From contig CM075103.1 of the NCBI GenBank assembly GCA_037576195.1, positions 26,248,723 through 26,312,722 of the forward strand: DNA of 64,000 nt, read 5' to 3'. The notes below the pieces were generated by a model. The model did no database searches. It saw nothing but the letters and a program-made list of their open reading frames with translations, and was not told the origin of the DNA. Of this stretch, positions 1-12,600 are shown piece after piece; the stretch's first letter is position 1, and each line of letters begins with the position of its first letter. The DNA comes from Phytoseiulus persimilis (lineage: Eukaryota > Arthropoda > Arachnida > Mesostigmata > Phytoseiidae). The position numbers were made by a program, and so were the translations under genes.

Positions 1-55
1 TGAATAAACGTTCGGGTATTCTGTACATAGTCTGGAGAAAAACGATGCATGCGAA

Positions 56-61
56 TTTATT
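56..61 (-). other. Poly(A) signal of TFAM-like copy A
   Basis: The minus strand reads AATAAA here, about 38 bases past the stop codon of copy A. The position suits a very short 3' UTR. No cDNA evidence is available. Confidence 0.6.
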
Positions 62-98
62 CAACACCCTCTGACCACATTCCCAGCCAGCGGATGAT

Positions 99-1939
99 TC
101 AAACTTCGTTCTTCCCAGCAGCAGCAGCCTGCTCCAGCTCCTCCATCAAAACTTTGATTTTCTGCGGCGTGTTGAATCGGGATTTTTTCGTCTTCTGAAT
201 CGCCTGCAGCATAGCCACTTCCTCCACGTGATCTTTGGGCGTCTGTCATGAAAATGCCGTTATCAGTTTGCTATCCCGATCGTATGGCGATCTCTAAGCA
301 ATCGCATACAGGGCATGACTGCGGGAGCGGTTGTCTTCGACGATTCACGCCGAGTCTCAACGAAACGGGCGCTCTAAATGACCTATTTCGACCGAATCCT
401 GAAATTTCCTTCCGTTCCCCTCGATTACCTTCTCCAGCCACTCTTGATACTCTTGGGCTTTCGCAGCGATTAGAGCCTGATGTCCTTCTCGGTAAACTTC
501 TTTTTGTTCTTTTGTCAACGACCTCCACTTCCTTGCAAGTTCTCTAGATCGACCCTGTAAGGGAAGCAGTAGTGATCGATCGAGTTGTATCCCGTCTTGC
601 GAGAGTTGCGGTTGAGTGCAAACTGCAGACAGGCAGATACAGTCGTTGTCTTCAAGGGACTCTCGACGGAGCACCCGAATCCGTCGTGAGGGAACAGAAT
701 TGCGACTGCTACCCTGATCCAACAGTGCAGGATCGATTCGCCATCAGACTCGATGATTGTTGACGCATGTTGAACTCACTTACCACGAGCTTCCAGCGGC
801 CGATGAGACCCTTCGCGATGCTGCTCGTGCCCAGAATCTGCTCGTACTCTTCCTCAGTTCTCTTCCGACCCTGAAAAGAGTCGCCGACGTCAGAGAGTCT
901 GTCAAGGATGACTCTGTTCACCAGCATCCACAGTAGGGAATGGAGCTACTCACGTCAACATTGTAGTGCACATCCACGAAGTACTTGAACGGATTCACGG
1001 GGTAGCATTTTGGTTTATTCAACATTTTTTCTAGCCTAGTGATTCTCCGCCGCGAAATCATATTGTCGCTCCTTATAGCTAACATGGCACGCTTGAACCG
1101 CTGTTCGGTCGTCAGATTCTCGAGGAAGGCGACCGTGCGCGCTTCGAGTGTCTCTCGATGATGCCAATAGGCGTCTCTGTACGGCTGGAAAACCGAAAAA
1201 ACTTGATTTTACCTTCGTTTGCTAATCAACCAACGCGTTCGACCAGAGCTCTCGAAAATAACCAACTCTGTGCAGCGAGCGAGTATCATGGTTCACCCCG
1301 CTCGCTCATACCCGATGAATACCCGATGAAAGGCGCCCGAATAACGGATAGCGCATCCAATGCGATTTGGAGCTCAGGTGCCTGCTCAACAATTTCAACC
1401 TTGCGCAACATTCTTGATTGATTACAGAAAACTAGACGTTGTGAATCTGAGTCTTGATCGGCTGCTGCCACAAACATCCCAAAATCTAGTCCCAGGGAAT
1501 TCACCTCGATAACATTCACTCATCTCACCTGCTTTTCGTCTTCACTCAACGATTTCCACAGTTTCGCTAACCGACCTAATTGGATCCTTGTCGGGACCCC
1601 TCGACAGGCATTCTCGACGACGAACATCGAGTACACACTCTGGCACCTCCTCGGGGGCTTGGGCAAATCTCTGCTATAAGCTGGGAGCGCATGTCGGAAT
1701 CTGTCAGATGTAATTAGAATTTCATTAGATGACTGAAGGACATGTCAGAGCAGGTCCGGTGGGGTCAGGCATTCTACGCGCAGCGGCATGTCCGAACCCA
1801 AACTTAATGTTCCTGAGGTGCTTTGGCTCTGGACTTACTCCAAACTCAATTCCCGTTCTCCTTCCGAACTGGCTGCCGCAAGAGCGCGGAATGAAAACTG
1901 TGCGCGGATACAACTGAATCGAGTCACAACCGAAAACAT
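99..1939 (-). CDS. TFAM: TFAM-like mitochondrial HMG-box protein, copy A
   Basis: Six exons on the minus strand: 1939-1839, 1670-1529, 1184-954, 870-784, 554-429 and 242-99, giving 276 codons plus a stop. All introns are GT-AG and phases join cleanly. Residues 1-33 form an Arg-rich start without early acidic residues (MFSVVTRFSCIRAQFSFR), typical of a mitochondrial targeting peptide. HMG box 1 runs from about residue 38 (PKPPRRCQSVYSMF) through RLAKLWKSLSEDEKQ. Box 2 begins at KPKCYPVNPFKYF (about 138) and ends in an EYQEWLEK helix near 229. A basic C-terminal tail of 47 residues follows. Length and layout match TFAM (human 246 residues), which binds, bends and packages mtDNA and activates mitochondrial transcription. 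The start was chosen because its two-base exon end fits the next acceptor and gives the targeting peptide. Copy B upstream has the same exon plan. The family call is confident; assignment of TFAM rather than another mitochondrial two-HMG protein is inference. Confidence 0.85.
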
Positions 1940-2005
1940 ATCCTGAGCTTCCAATGTTCTCTAACGTTTCCCTCGCGAGCTACTCCACGCTCCTGCTCTC
2001 TCAGA

Positions 2006-2023
2006 ATGTTTGTAGAGGGCGCT
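2006..2023 (-). promoter_or_regulatory. 18-base element upstream of TFAM copy A
   Basis: The minus strand reads AGCGCCCTCTACAAACAT, ending 67 bases before the ATG of copy A. An identical 18-mer lies at the same distance from copy B, although the flanking DNA has diverged. The core (AGAGGGCGC on the plus strand) resembles a CTCF-type zinc-finger site, but the factor is not established. It could lie in the core promoter or the 5' UTR. Confidence 0.6.
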
Positions 2024-3082
2024 CCCGTCGCTACGGGCTCTGGCCACGCGGATACTAATGACGGTATGCGCGAGACGAGCTCGGAGCGCATCGGATGTTT
2101 CGGGCGGAAACCAATCCTTGACGAATTCATGGAAGGAAACGGCACACTTCTACCGTGGGAGAGAGTGTGTCTGTTTAACGAAATCCATCTCACCGTTGCT
2201 AGATTCAGATTTTTCAGCGAACGGGAACGCGAAAAAGCCAGGAGGCCTGAATTTCCGCGCCAAATCCGGTTGCGGATCCTCCAGGAATGATTCTCGGAGC
2301 CTAACGATTGATTTCGATCTACTTGGGGGAACTCTGAGCTGGAGAAATCCATCTGCGGGATTCCACTGTACCTTCTCTCTGGTTCTTGCGGAGTAGTTCA
2401 CGCCGAGAACACAATTGGGCGGGAATCAACTCACGAAACTCGAGTATTGCTCTCGTTGCTCATGCGGAAAGCTTGTTCACTGTTACAGCGATCGGTATGA
2501 TTCTACGTCTAACCGAGACAGATTCCCGAGATGGAACACCCCCGGAACTTCGGAGCTAACGAAGGAATGGCACCGCATCATGACGGGATCTGGCGTCGAG
2601 ACGTGTATGGTCGGGTAGTTTCCAATCGTCTTTTCAGGAAATGCGTCGTCAAAAGTTCTCCTCTCCTCCTCGTTTACCCTTCTACTGAGGTATTCAATTT
2701 TGCAAGATTACCGAGGCATCGAAGTTGAAAACTGCAGTCAAAGATTCGAGGAGGGGGAGATTGAGCCATATTTCTCAGGAAGTCTATGAAAGCGGAACCC
2801 GACTGCAGATCCCACCACAAGCTCGCGCCTCCCCCATAAAAATTCATCTGTCAGTTAACCACGGCTCAGACCGAGTCCACGTTTGTACTTTTCTTTTGAT
2901 TCCCACATAGGAACGACTTGCGACAACATGCAATTATGGAGAATCGAAAAGATCAGACCTTCGAATCCAGAGTGGAATGCGCATGGGAGGCAGCTGATGC
3001 GAGCAGAGCTCAGTTTTGGATGAGAAATGACTTGACGTTGCATGAGCTGTGCATGATCGACAGACAGGATCGACCCACAAGT

Positions 3083-3088
3083 TTTATT
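3083..3088 (-). other. Poly(A) signal of TFAM-like copy B
   Basis: AATAAA on the minus strand about 165 bases past the stop of copy B, before copy A begins. It is consistent with separate transcripts for the two paralogues. Confidence 0.5.
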
Positions 3089-3253
3089 CATGTCTCATTC
3101 GAACACACATCCGACACCAATTCTGCTTCTCAAGGCCATAAATGAGTGAGGGCCATAAATTCACAACATTCCCTCACCTATGTACATCAAGGTCATCGCA
3201 CTGTCAGCACGAGGCGGCATGAAATGATAACGAATTCACGTGCATCTTGCAGA

Positions 3254-4919
3254 CTATGCCCTCAGCCGGATTATTTGACCCTCTGGAATTTCTTCGTCAC
3301 TGGGACTCCTCGAAACGTAATCACCAAATGTCTGCAATGGAAACGTTCAGAGTGACCGACTACCCTGAGATGCTCGGCGAAAATTTTCCACGCGAATCCC
3401 AGCAGGAGGTGACTGAATTAGTGGCGTGAGCTTGTGAATTCCTATGATACACAGCAAAACGCTGTCCTCCAAACCTCTGTTCGGGTCTCTCATGATTACC
3501 TCCTCTAACCACTCGTTGTACTCTCCAGCTCGCTTCGAGACTAGGAGCATGTATCTCTGACGGTAAATCTCTTTGTCTTCCGGTGGTAACTTCTTCCATT
3601 TGTCACTTAGTTCCCGAACTCTAGCCTGGAAAACGGGACGAGGCGATTTTAAAGACTGCAGGCTGTCACGATAAGGACAAATCCCGGGGTTTTTCTGAGA
3701 TGATCCCCGGATCAGCCAGCACACTCATGTAGAAATGACATTGAAAAAGATCGGGGTTCCGCTATGTGATATTGGGAACGGCCAGAACAAAACGTACGAC
3801 GAGTGTTGCTCGTCCAGACGTTCCCCTCGAGCGGCTCTTCGCGCCGAGCTTCTTCTCGTACTCTTCCAAAGTACTCTTCCTGCCCTAGAAAATGAAGATC
3901 ATCTCGGCTCAGTAGGAAATCGCTAACAACGGCTTCTCGATGAGCCTAGAGCTCCTGCACTCACGTTTTCATAGTAGTGATCTTGAAGGAAGAAGGCATA
4001 TGCATTCCAAGGAAGCCTCCGAGCCTTCCCCACAAGACGGTCCATCACCGAGATCTTCCATCGAGTATGTGGGTTGCCCTCGCTCATATCATTCATGATA
4101 CATTCAAAACGATCTTCGTTCGTCAGCTCCCTGTGAGCCGCGTCTAATTTTTCATTCAATAATACTCGACGCCTTTCGAAGTCCTCTCTATACGGCTGAA
4201 AATAATCGTCGTAGAGATATACTCGATTCCAGTCTGCCTGGCTGAACATGCGAGGTGAGAACGAACATGCGAGCGCCACGCACCGAATCTGTTGCGAAAA
4301 ACTTCTCATGGCAGAACGACTGACGGAGTCGATTGACGGATTCTGGAGATGTGGCACGTTAGCTCCCCCCAGTCGAGACATTGGATGGCACGGCTGTCGC
4401 TCACTCCACGCTGCGGAGTTTTCCCGTCTCGACGATGACCCCGAGAATCCACCCGCCACGACAATATTCCCCGAATGACACGTCCTCAAACTGGATATTG
4501 CTCTCACCTGTTTCTCTTCCTCACTGAGAGAAAGCCACAATCTCCCTAATCTTTTCGACTGGACTGTCAATCGGATCCCCCGAACCCAGTTCTGTTTCGT
4601 GAAATCGGAGAACACATTCTCCCTGATCGCTGGAGGTTTTGGCATTAGACGTTTGTCGAGTTTCTTGTCCCGGGCAAAAGGTCTGGCGAACGAAATCAGT
4701 ATTCAGACTTGAGAGGTTAACTACGAGTTGAGAATCCATGGAGGCCATCCGGAACCCCTGCCTTGCCAGCACTTATCATTCATCTTATGTTTTCGAGCTC
4801 TTTCACTGTTTCACTCACTCCCGATCACATGATGATTCACGTTTGTGGGAGGCTACAGCGCGGCAAGACATCCGCGAATTCGCAGATGAGGTAATCAAGC
4901 GATTGACGATCGAGAGCAT
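3254..4919 (-). CDS. TFAM: TFAM-like mitochondrial HMG-box protein, copy B (tandem paralogue)
   Basis: Six minus-strand exons: 4919-4819, 4682-4508, 4195-3965, 3884-3798, 3625-3500 and 3331-3254, giving 265 codons plus a stop. Exons 1, 3, 4 and 5 are exactly as long as in copy A (101, 231, 87 and 126 bases), and every intron phase is the same, so this is a tandem duplicate. Exon 1 encodes 33 residues with spaced Arg (MLSIVNRLITSSANSR), a plausible mitochondrial targeting peptide. HMG box 1 includes PKPPAIRENVFSDF and KRLGRLWLSLSEEEKQPYRE. Box 2 ends with RELSDKWKKLPPEDKEIY and EYNEWLEE. The last exon differs: only 25 tail residues, with several acidic ones (SPSDEEIPEG), against 47 basic residues in copy A. 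In TFAM the basic tail matters for promoter activation, so copy B may be specialised or relaxed. Function is inferred; the gene structure is well supported. Confidence 0.82.
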
Positions 4920-4986
4920 GATCGAAACTAGAGTTATTAGCTGTATAGGTCCCGATCCGCTAACTTCTCCACGCGCCGGTCTCGAG

Positions 4987-5004
4987 ATGTTTGTAGAGGG
5001 CGCT
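4987..5004 (-). promoter_or_regulatory. 18-base element upstream of TFAM copy B
   Basis: Identical to the 18-mer before copy A (AGCGCCCTCTACAAACAT on the minus strand), ending 68 bases before the ATG of copy B. Conservation of sequence and spacing between divergent duplicates suggests a shared promoter or insulator-type site. Protein binding is not shown. Confidence 0.6.
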
Positions 5005-8000
5005 GTGGTCGCTTCTGTCTTTCCGGGCGCGGATCGAAACTGAAAGCTGGAAACTCAGCGTCCGTTCCCGTTGACGAGTCTGGTGACTCTGGCAAGTCTT
5101 ACAGGTATCTAAAGTTCGACCTTTTGTGGCGATGCAACCTCGGAACCGGGTTCGGGTGAGACGCATCGTCTCGTGTAAGCAATCGGAGAGGAGTCGCGCA
5201 TGTACATCAGGTCGATTCCGCGTCGGCTCCGGAGTCAGGACTTCAATGTCGACTTCACGGGTAGGGATCGCGATGAGCTCGGCCCGACGCCAGCCCACAA
5301 TCGTGAACCCGCGTTGCTGAGTTCGGGTCTGGAGCAATGAACCTGATGCCAGGACCGCGAAGAACATCGCGATGGCCTCGCGAGAGCGGGTTAAGATCAA
5401 GGTCGAGGCGTTAGAGTCGATGCAGAATCTGTTGGCTGTACACAAGTTCGCGAGTCCATCCCCACTACTTGTCCGATCCTGAATCTGGGCTCCTCAGGAC
5501 CGTGACGGGTACGTGATCAGGGACCACGCTCTCCACCGCCTTGGTGACGCATAGGAGCCTGGAAACGTCCGACGTGGTTTTCCGTTGTGGATGGTAAGGA
5601 GTATGTCGATGCCCGTACTGTAGTGACAAGGTGGATGCGTACCCTTGGTGTACCGTTGTATGTGTCGTGCTCAATGTTTGCTGCTCAGGTCTAAATGCTC
5701 CTTTCCTCGACTCCACGGAATGCACACCTCGGAGACTGACTTCCCAATTTCGACCGTAAAGCTTTGGAACCGGCCATGCACCGTGAGAATCTGAATCGTC
5801 TGTTGGCCAAGTCTGCCCTGTTCGAAGTCAACAAACCTTTTCAAGCCCCTCATGGGAAGCCTCGTCCATTTCCCAGATTCGATTCCCCGATAAGACCTGC
5901 TCTCATTCCCGCTGCTATGCCTCTATGATTTTCCCTCCCCCTTCCCATCCTCTCTCCCCTTCAGCACGTGGACCATCCTCGCAAGCTGTATAGCTTAGTG
6001 AGCTCTCCGAATCTAAGCAGCGGGATCTCGACTAGCGACCCTGCAGCCTCCGAAGATGATTGGAACCATGGAAAACATTCGGAGAGGAAGTGCGAGTCGT
6101 GGGCTATAGGGCAAGCTGTAGAGACGTAACGAATCGCTGAGTCTTCGATATTCCTCGTCGGGACTGTGGATTTGCGCTGCAAATCACGGACTTGGTGATA
6201 ACCTGAGTGCATTCGACTCGACAAACTCTCGAAACTTCAGAGCTCCGGAAGTGCCGACCGAACCTCGGCGACGTGTAGACGTCGCCGGCAAGATGTATTC
6301 AGGCAAAAGAACGACGAAACTTCAGTTTTTGATGAGACTGAACTAGGAGAAACTCAGAGCTCTTAGAGTATCTTCAGAGATCTGTATGAATCAAATGTCA
6401 TGCCGGAGATAATCCCGATCAAGACGCGACAAAAGTCGGAATATCAGTGACTCATGATCCGACCAATCGGGAGGCAACCGCGAAACGACCAGTCGAGGAC
6501 CGCGCAATGCTTCTGTGAGAGCCCAGCATGGATGTTTTCACCTGGCGCGTACGAGTCAATGCGTCTTGTATCCGATCGGAGCGCGCAGATTCGTTCAAAT
6601 CGGGGATACACGTTTCGAGGTTTCCAACCATACAAATTTTTCGACATTGACGATATCCGTTGCCCGCGAAGGATTTCCGACCTCGAAACTCAGCCCGAAC
6701 AGCTCCACATCCATGCCGGCGGATGAATTCCACAGAAAACTGGGATCGCTGTCGAGAAGAGTTCGTTTCAGAATCTCACCTCATCTCCAAGAACGAAAAG
6801 AACTGCGACTAGACACCCAACAATGCGGATAGTTAAAGAATATCGAATGATGATGCGTTTATTCGATGTGATCCATATACAGTTCATGAGGGAATGAGGA
6901 GAAAATCGACAAACGGGAGCTCTTCTCTCTACCAGTGAGCTGAGTCGGAACCGACATTCCGCGGCTCTCCTTTCGGTTGCTCAGAGAATCAAGCCTTCGT
7001 CTGAACGAATCACCGTCGGGCTTTGGTGCTGTAATTAAGAGAGAAGGGGCGAGATTATTAAGCGATATTATGACAGCGAGGTGTTCCTGAGGAGCGTTTT
7101 GGATTCGAGCCTGATTGACGATTGATTCGCTGTGTGTCCAAGAGTTCCAACCAGGAAAACCCGAATCAGCAGAACATCTAGTTTTGGGAGACAATCTATT
7201 CCCGAAATATATTCGGAGTGAGGGTTTAATGTCAGGAAGCGTATTCCATGCGATGAGTTGAAGGGAATCGGTTCATCGCATCAACGTCACACGACCGCCG
7301 AATCGCCATCTGGAATCCCGAATCGTTGCGTCGGGAAAGATCCATCGTGAATGCGCTGCTGCACGGATGAATAACAGATACTGGGAAACACTCAGCGATC
7401 TATGATTGTTATTCCAGAAGGGTCCAACGCCTGTCCAGAGTAACACGCGTTCATGAGAAGGCCGCGCAAATGGGTCAGTTGGACTTTCAAGTGCGTTTCG
7501 ATCAACGTTGTTAGGTGGAAAGGGTTCGAGATGGGAGCTGCCGTTTTTCAAAAAGGACACCATCTGTTTCATACGGAAGCTTAATGTTCATTATAAGTAA
7601 TCAAATAGAAACAGGGAACCAAGACTTTCAATAACATATCGCACAAAATACCGCATTCGTTCCTCTTGGCTGTCCTCTCGATGAATACTCCCGGAGCACC
7701 CTCGGTATTCGGGAAAATGGCCGACTGAACTTGCCCCATCGATCGCCGTTAGGAGCACACAGCGACCAGCCAGATTAGCGAAGCCGCTCGATGCGGATAA
7801 TTTTCTCGCATTCTCGAAAACGGGGCGTCAAACGTGAGCTCTCGACAATTCACGTTCATTGACGACGATTCGTCTTGATGTTCCCAGAGTGCTCCTGCCG
7901 TGAGGAATTCGCTTTGCGTCAGCTGAACCGAACGTCACATCGAAAAGGATTGTTCAGCTCTCTCGGGTCTCGATCTCAGGAGATCCCCCATGAAAGCACC

Positions 8001-9699
8001 TGACCAGTATCCGATATTCGGCGAGTTAAAACCGGCGTGGGTATGATCCGATCGTGATAGTACGAGCCTCCGCGATGTCGATCCATTCGGACCAGATCTG
8101 CCTTGTCGCTGCTTCTCCTGATCATGAGGCGAGGCTGCCCAGGGTAATCCAGCTGTAACGAGCGAAATGATACTTTAGTTCCTGGTATGCCAGACCGCTA
8201 CGAGGATCAATATCATGGTAGCGAGCGGATCCTACTCAAACTTACCTCAAGACCGATGTGGGCATGACTCGAACGCTGCGTTGGATAGCTGGTAGCCTTT
8301 CGAGATGGGTTTGAGATTCTCTTCGACATACCAATGATCGCAGTACACAGCGCGTCCTTCTGACCATAACCGACCCAGGGTTGCTTCCAAACGAGCACAG
8401 CGAAGCCATGATCAGAATGTATCCCGAATGTATCCGTTTGAGAACGGTTTGGGAGCGCCCCTCAGTCTCCCATCGGGGGCTTGACTCTATCGGAGACGAT
8501 CGTATCGTTCACACCCACCAGATTGGATGGTCATTTCCGACATCACTCTTATCGAATTCCTCATTCCTCAGGGGATCCGGTGGAAGCTCTTCCCCTCGGC
8601 GAACACTCGGCTAACTGGTAAACCTCGACCGTGTAGGCCATGAATTCAGTCCTCGGGGCTTCTTCGGCCTCGTACCCACGAACCGGCGGAGGTCCATCTT
8701 GCGCGATCCATCACAGTCGTGATGATATTACTCTTTCCATACATTACACTATTTCCATAAAAATTGTTATCTCTTTTTATTTTACACAAGTATTGCAGTG
8801 CGAGATCGCGGGTCGTAAATCGCAACCAAACGAGGGGCGTCAGAAGAGAAACTGGCTCAGAGTCCTCGGTTTACGGACACACAGGCGACAAATCAGAGAA
8901 CAGCATTCGGAACTGCGCTCTGATGCATCAAGGGTCGAAAAATTCGTCTCGAGCCAGACGCGATCTTGAACACAATGCTTAACTCTCCCTTGTAATGATT
9001 CATCTAATCCTAATATTCCCATCCAACGGCCATGAGCTCCTCTCGGGATACCTAGAACAAATATACGGAGAACCACTCGGAAAAAGCTCAGGGAAACCAA
9101 ATAGCTCGATCGACGAGGAGAAAATCAAAAACACTAGAGCACAACTCGGCACATCAACCAGAACCTCTGCAACTGAAATCGATTCGCGTTCTGTTTTTGA
9201 ATCCCGGTCAATCCCGGGAAACTGTGGGGCGCGATCTAACATCGGATGAAATTCTGAGCATTTGTGTCACGGGAGTAGGCGCAACGAAATCCACGTCGAG
9301 TGTTTCAAAAATGATAAGTATCTTCCAGATGATTGTGACCAGAATAAATGATGAGAAAAATATTCGTTCCTGGTACGAGTGGGTTCCTGAGTACGATCGC
9401 AGCTCTTGGAAACTCCCTGAATCAAGATTACTCCCTGCTCGGATGCTCTGAGCCTTTGAACCGGCAGATTTTTTCTTTGAAAGTGATTCGCCCGTTTCTC
9501 CGAGGAACGATTCCCTCTGAACTGAATCACGTTTCTCATCACAGATGATTCAAACTCTCATACCCGGATCACGTTTTGCCTGATGAGCGCTCAGACTCTG
9601 TACCGATTATGCTGCCGGGCTATCATCAAGGGCTCAACGCCCACAACCTTATGAAGCGTTCTGCGAGTTGGAAGGAATTCGATCTCAATTATACTGAAC
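5005..9699. other. Spacer without a supportable gene
   Basis: Between the TFAM copy B promoter and the THOC2 stop codon I see only short open frames on both strands with no recognisable domain and no consistent splice structure. THOC2 3' UTR must lie at its right end, but no AATAAA stands close to the THOC2 stop. A moderately AT-rich patch lies near 8740-8790. No RNA gene was recognised. Confidence 0.6.
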
Positions 9700-12600
9700 T
9701 CACTGTCTCTTAGGTGCCCTCTGATCGTCTTCTGTATCAACGGGGGATCTCTCTCGACCCCGTTCTCGACTCCGCTCCGAAAGACCATTCTTGTCCCTGT
9801 CTTCACGGCGACCCCGCTTCCTTTCGCGGACTTCGCCTTCTTCTCGATCGTCTTTCCTCCGACTCCGTTTCCTTGGATCATCGGCGCCCCCATTGCCGTT
9901 CGGCTCCTCAGGTTTCGGCGGTCGTGGGAGAGGCTCCTCACTCGTTCGGATTCTGTGATGGAGAAGGGGGACTTTCTTGAGCGAAGAATCTCTTCGCGGA
10001 ATTCGGATTCGGCAACGCACAAATTTATCCGTGATCCCGGAATCTTAGGAGATTGTACTCACGGTGGCTTCACTTTTCGGACCTCCTTCGGCCGAGGAGC
10101 AAGAGGCTTCGGTTGCTGCGCCGGTGACGTGATATTCGTCGGAGCTGCAACAGGATTTACACTGGAGTTCGGCGTTGTCGGGGTCGTGGCGGCGGTCGGG
10201 ACGTTTGGAGCTGCCGCTGGTGGATTCGGCACGTTTGTCTGAGCTGCGGTGTTCGCCGGGATAACTTTCTTCACAATCGCGGCCTCTTTCTGATGGAAAT
10301 CTTGCTCGGGGACGCATTGGTTCTTGATCGTTTTCAAGTGACCGGAGTACCTGCAAAATGCGTGATGAGTCCAGTTCGGACCGCAATGATGCACCACCAG
10401 GAGCGACTGGCGGGAAAAAAACTGAAGGGAAACGAAACTCACATGCTGGCCAGCGAAAAAACGTCTTTGCGGTTCTCGCGTTCTTCGGTTTTAATTTTTT
10501 CGACTCGCTTATCAAGCGCCTGGTACAAGTTGCTGATTTTTGGGAAGTGGGGGATGAGTTTCGTCAGGACGATGAGACCGTTCTTCAGCTGTACGTCGTT
10601 GTCGCTCTCCAAACAGATGACCAGAGCCTTGGTGAGTTTGTAGTGCCATTTGTGGCAGACGTGGCGATAGTTTTCATAATCGACGTCATTGTCTCGGTGA
10701 CTGTTGTCCCCTTGAGCGCCCTTGAACCGGGTGACGAAGCCAGGGTACTGCGCGCACTCTTGATTGAAAGTTTCCTTATCGGCGTGCCACCGCATCATAA
10801 CATCTAGCAGGGTTCCGAGGAACAGACCGTAGTAATACGCTTCAGACTCCGTGCACAACGCAACAGTGTAGGTGATGTCGCAGAAAATCTTGTCGAAGCA
10901 GATCAGCGTCGAGAAATTCTGCGTCTTCAACTTGTGTAGCGTGTGCACGAAGTGGGCACAATAGACCGCGTCCATCGGAGAGAATCGACACCGCGGGAAT
11001 AGGCACAGCTGTAGGAATTGGGTTATGGTGTCATTTTTGAGCGTGTGGGAAATGAACCACGAATCCTTATCCTGGCGCAGACGCGTCATCACGTGCACTA
11101 CGTGCTCCTCCTGACGTTGCACCTCGTCCTGGAGTTTGTCGATGAGGGCCGCGCAACGCTCACGGTCTTTCTTCTTCTTGGCAGGAGCCAACTCCTTGTT
11201 TTCCTCGAGATTGGCAACTTGCAGCCTGAGCTTTTTTATCTCCCGCTCATAAGCCTCCGTCGGGACCACGACATCGCTCATGGAGAGAGTCCAAAAGGCA
11301 ACGTAGAGCTCGCTGCTGAGATCTTGCCAGCACTTCGGAGGATACATCGGCTTGATGGCGTCACTCAGCGGTCCTGAGGAAAGCATATCTCGTCGCATTC
11401 GTCAACCCCGAGGAGAACTCGGACACCGAATGTTACCAAACATCGTCAGAACATGAACAACCAAGCGTGATCTGAGATCTTGTCACTATCCTCAGGTGGA
11501 AGTGGGTCGATGCTCGATCGATTCACCGCTGCGAAAAATCACTCACCGAGAACAGCGTTGACGGCATCGACGTACATCTTCGACTCGGCTTGTTTGCTGA
11601 TTGCTTCGGTTGAGGGTTGTTTCTTCATTTCTTGGAATTTATTCTCGATCGTTTCCATCAGACCCGGTCTCGCCAGGAAGAACGCCACATCGGCCGTTAC
11701 TCCGTGTTTTGACAGTAGCTCGCCGACCGTAGGTAACCGGTGTTCGCTGGAGCTGTAGTTCACCAAGAAAAATTGCCCTGGAATATTGGAGCGCGGGAAC
11801 ATCAATGACCTGCGTACGGCTTTGATCCACGCCGAGCAAACTCTTGCAGATTTCGCGGTCACAGAAGCGAATAAATCTTAAACTCACCGAATTGGAACAA
11901 GACCTCTTGGCAGAGATCGTACATTTTGCCAAGCAGTTTGATGTGAGCGTCGTCGATCTTATACAGGATATATTCTTTCTGCTGGGCCACTAGGAGGCAT
12001 AGGGGAACTGCTAAATCCAGCTGGACTAGAGCGTCTTTGAGTCGTTGGCTGCTTTTTTTCACGTTTTTCACTTGCGTAAAATAACCGGCCTCACTCCTCA
12101 AAACTTCACCTCCGTACATCGCATCAAGCTGGTCATGGGTCGGCTGCTGCATGCATTCAATCCCCGACATTTTGTACACGATTTCTTTGAGAACAAGCAA
12201 GTCCAAGCTGAAAGAAACGAGTGTGAAACCAGGTCTACCTTTTCCTCCCCGGCATGAACACGGCTTCCTGAAACGTCTTCGCAGATAACTCACAATTTTT
12301 CTGCTTTGATTTGATTTGCCAAAAGCGCAAGCAGTCCACAAAGGTCAATGTTGTACTTCTTAAATACAGTGCCGCAAAAACTTGCTATAGACCTCAACCA
12401 GCCGCTCACGGTGACGCCATCGTCACGGAAGCGGTCTTTGTTCTGAGTTGCCAAGGCTTCCACGATGCAAAACGCCAAACAGTCATACGATAGACTCGTT
12501 AGAAACTTCAGCGAATCCACCTGTAGAAGGAGAACTATTTGTCAGCGCTCCTTGGGGGTTTGGTTCCTCGTCAGAACTTCTCCTTGAGCATCCCAAGGCC

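Noticed and set aside
3923..4645. A 240-codon minus-strand frame as one uninterrupted protein
   Set aside because: It reads through a clear intron (4507-4196) of TFAM copy B. The conserved HMG sequence joins only when that intron is removed.
9591..10022. A 143-codon minus-strand frame at the THOC2 3' end
   Set aside because: It is out of frame with the charged THOC2 tail, which ends at 9700. The splice phase supports the other frame.
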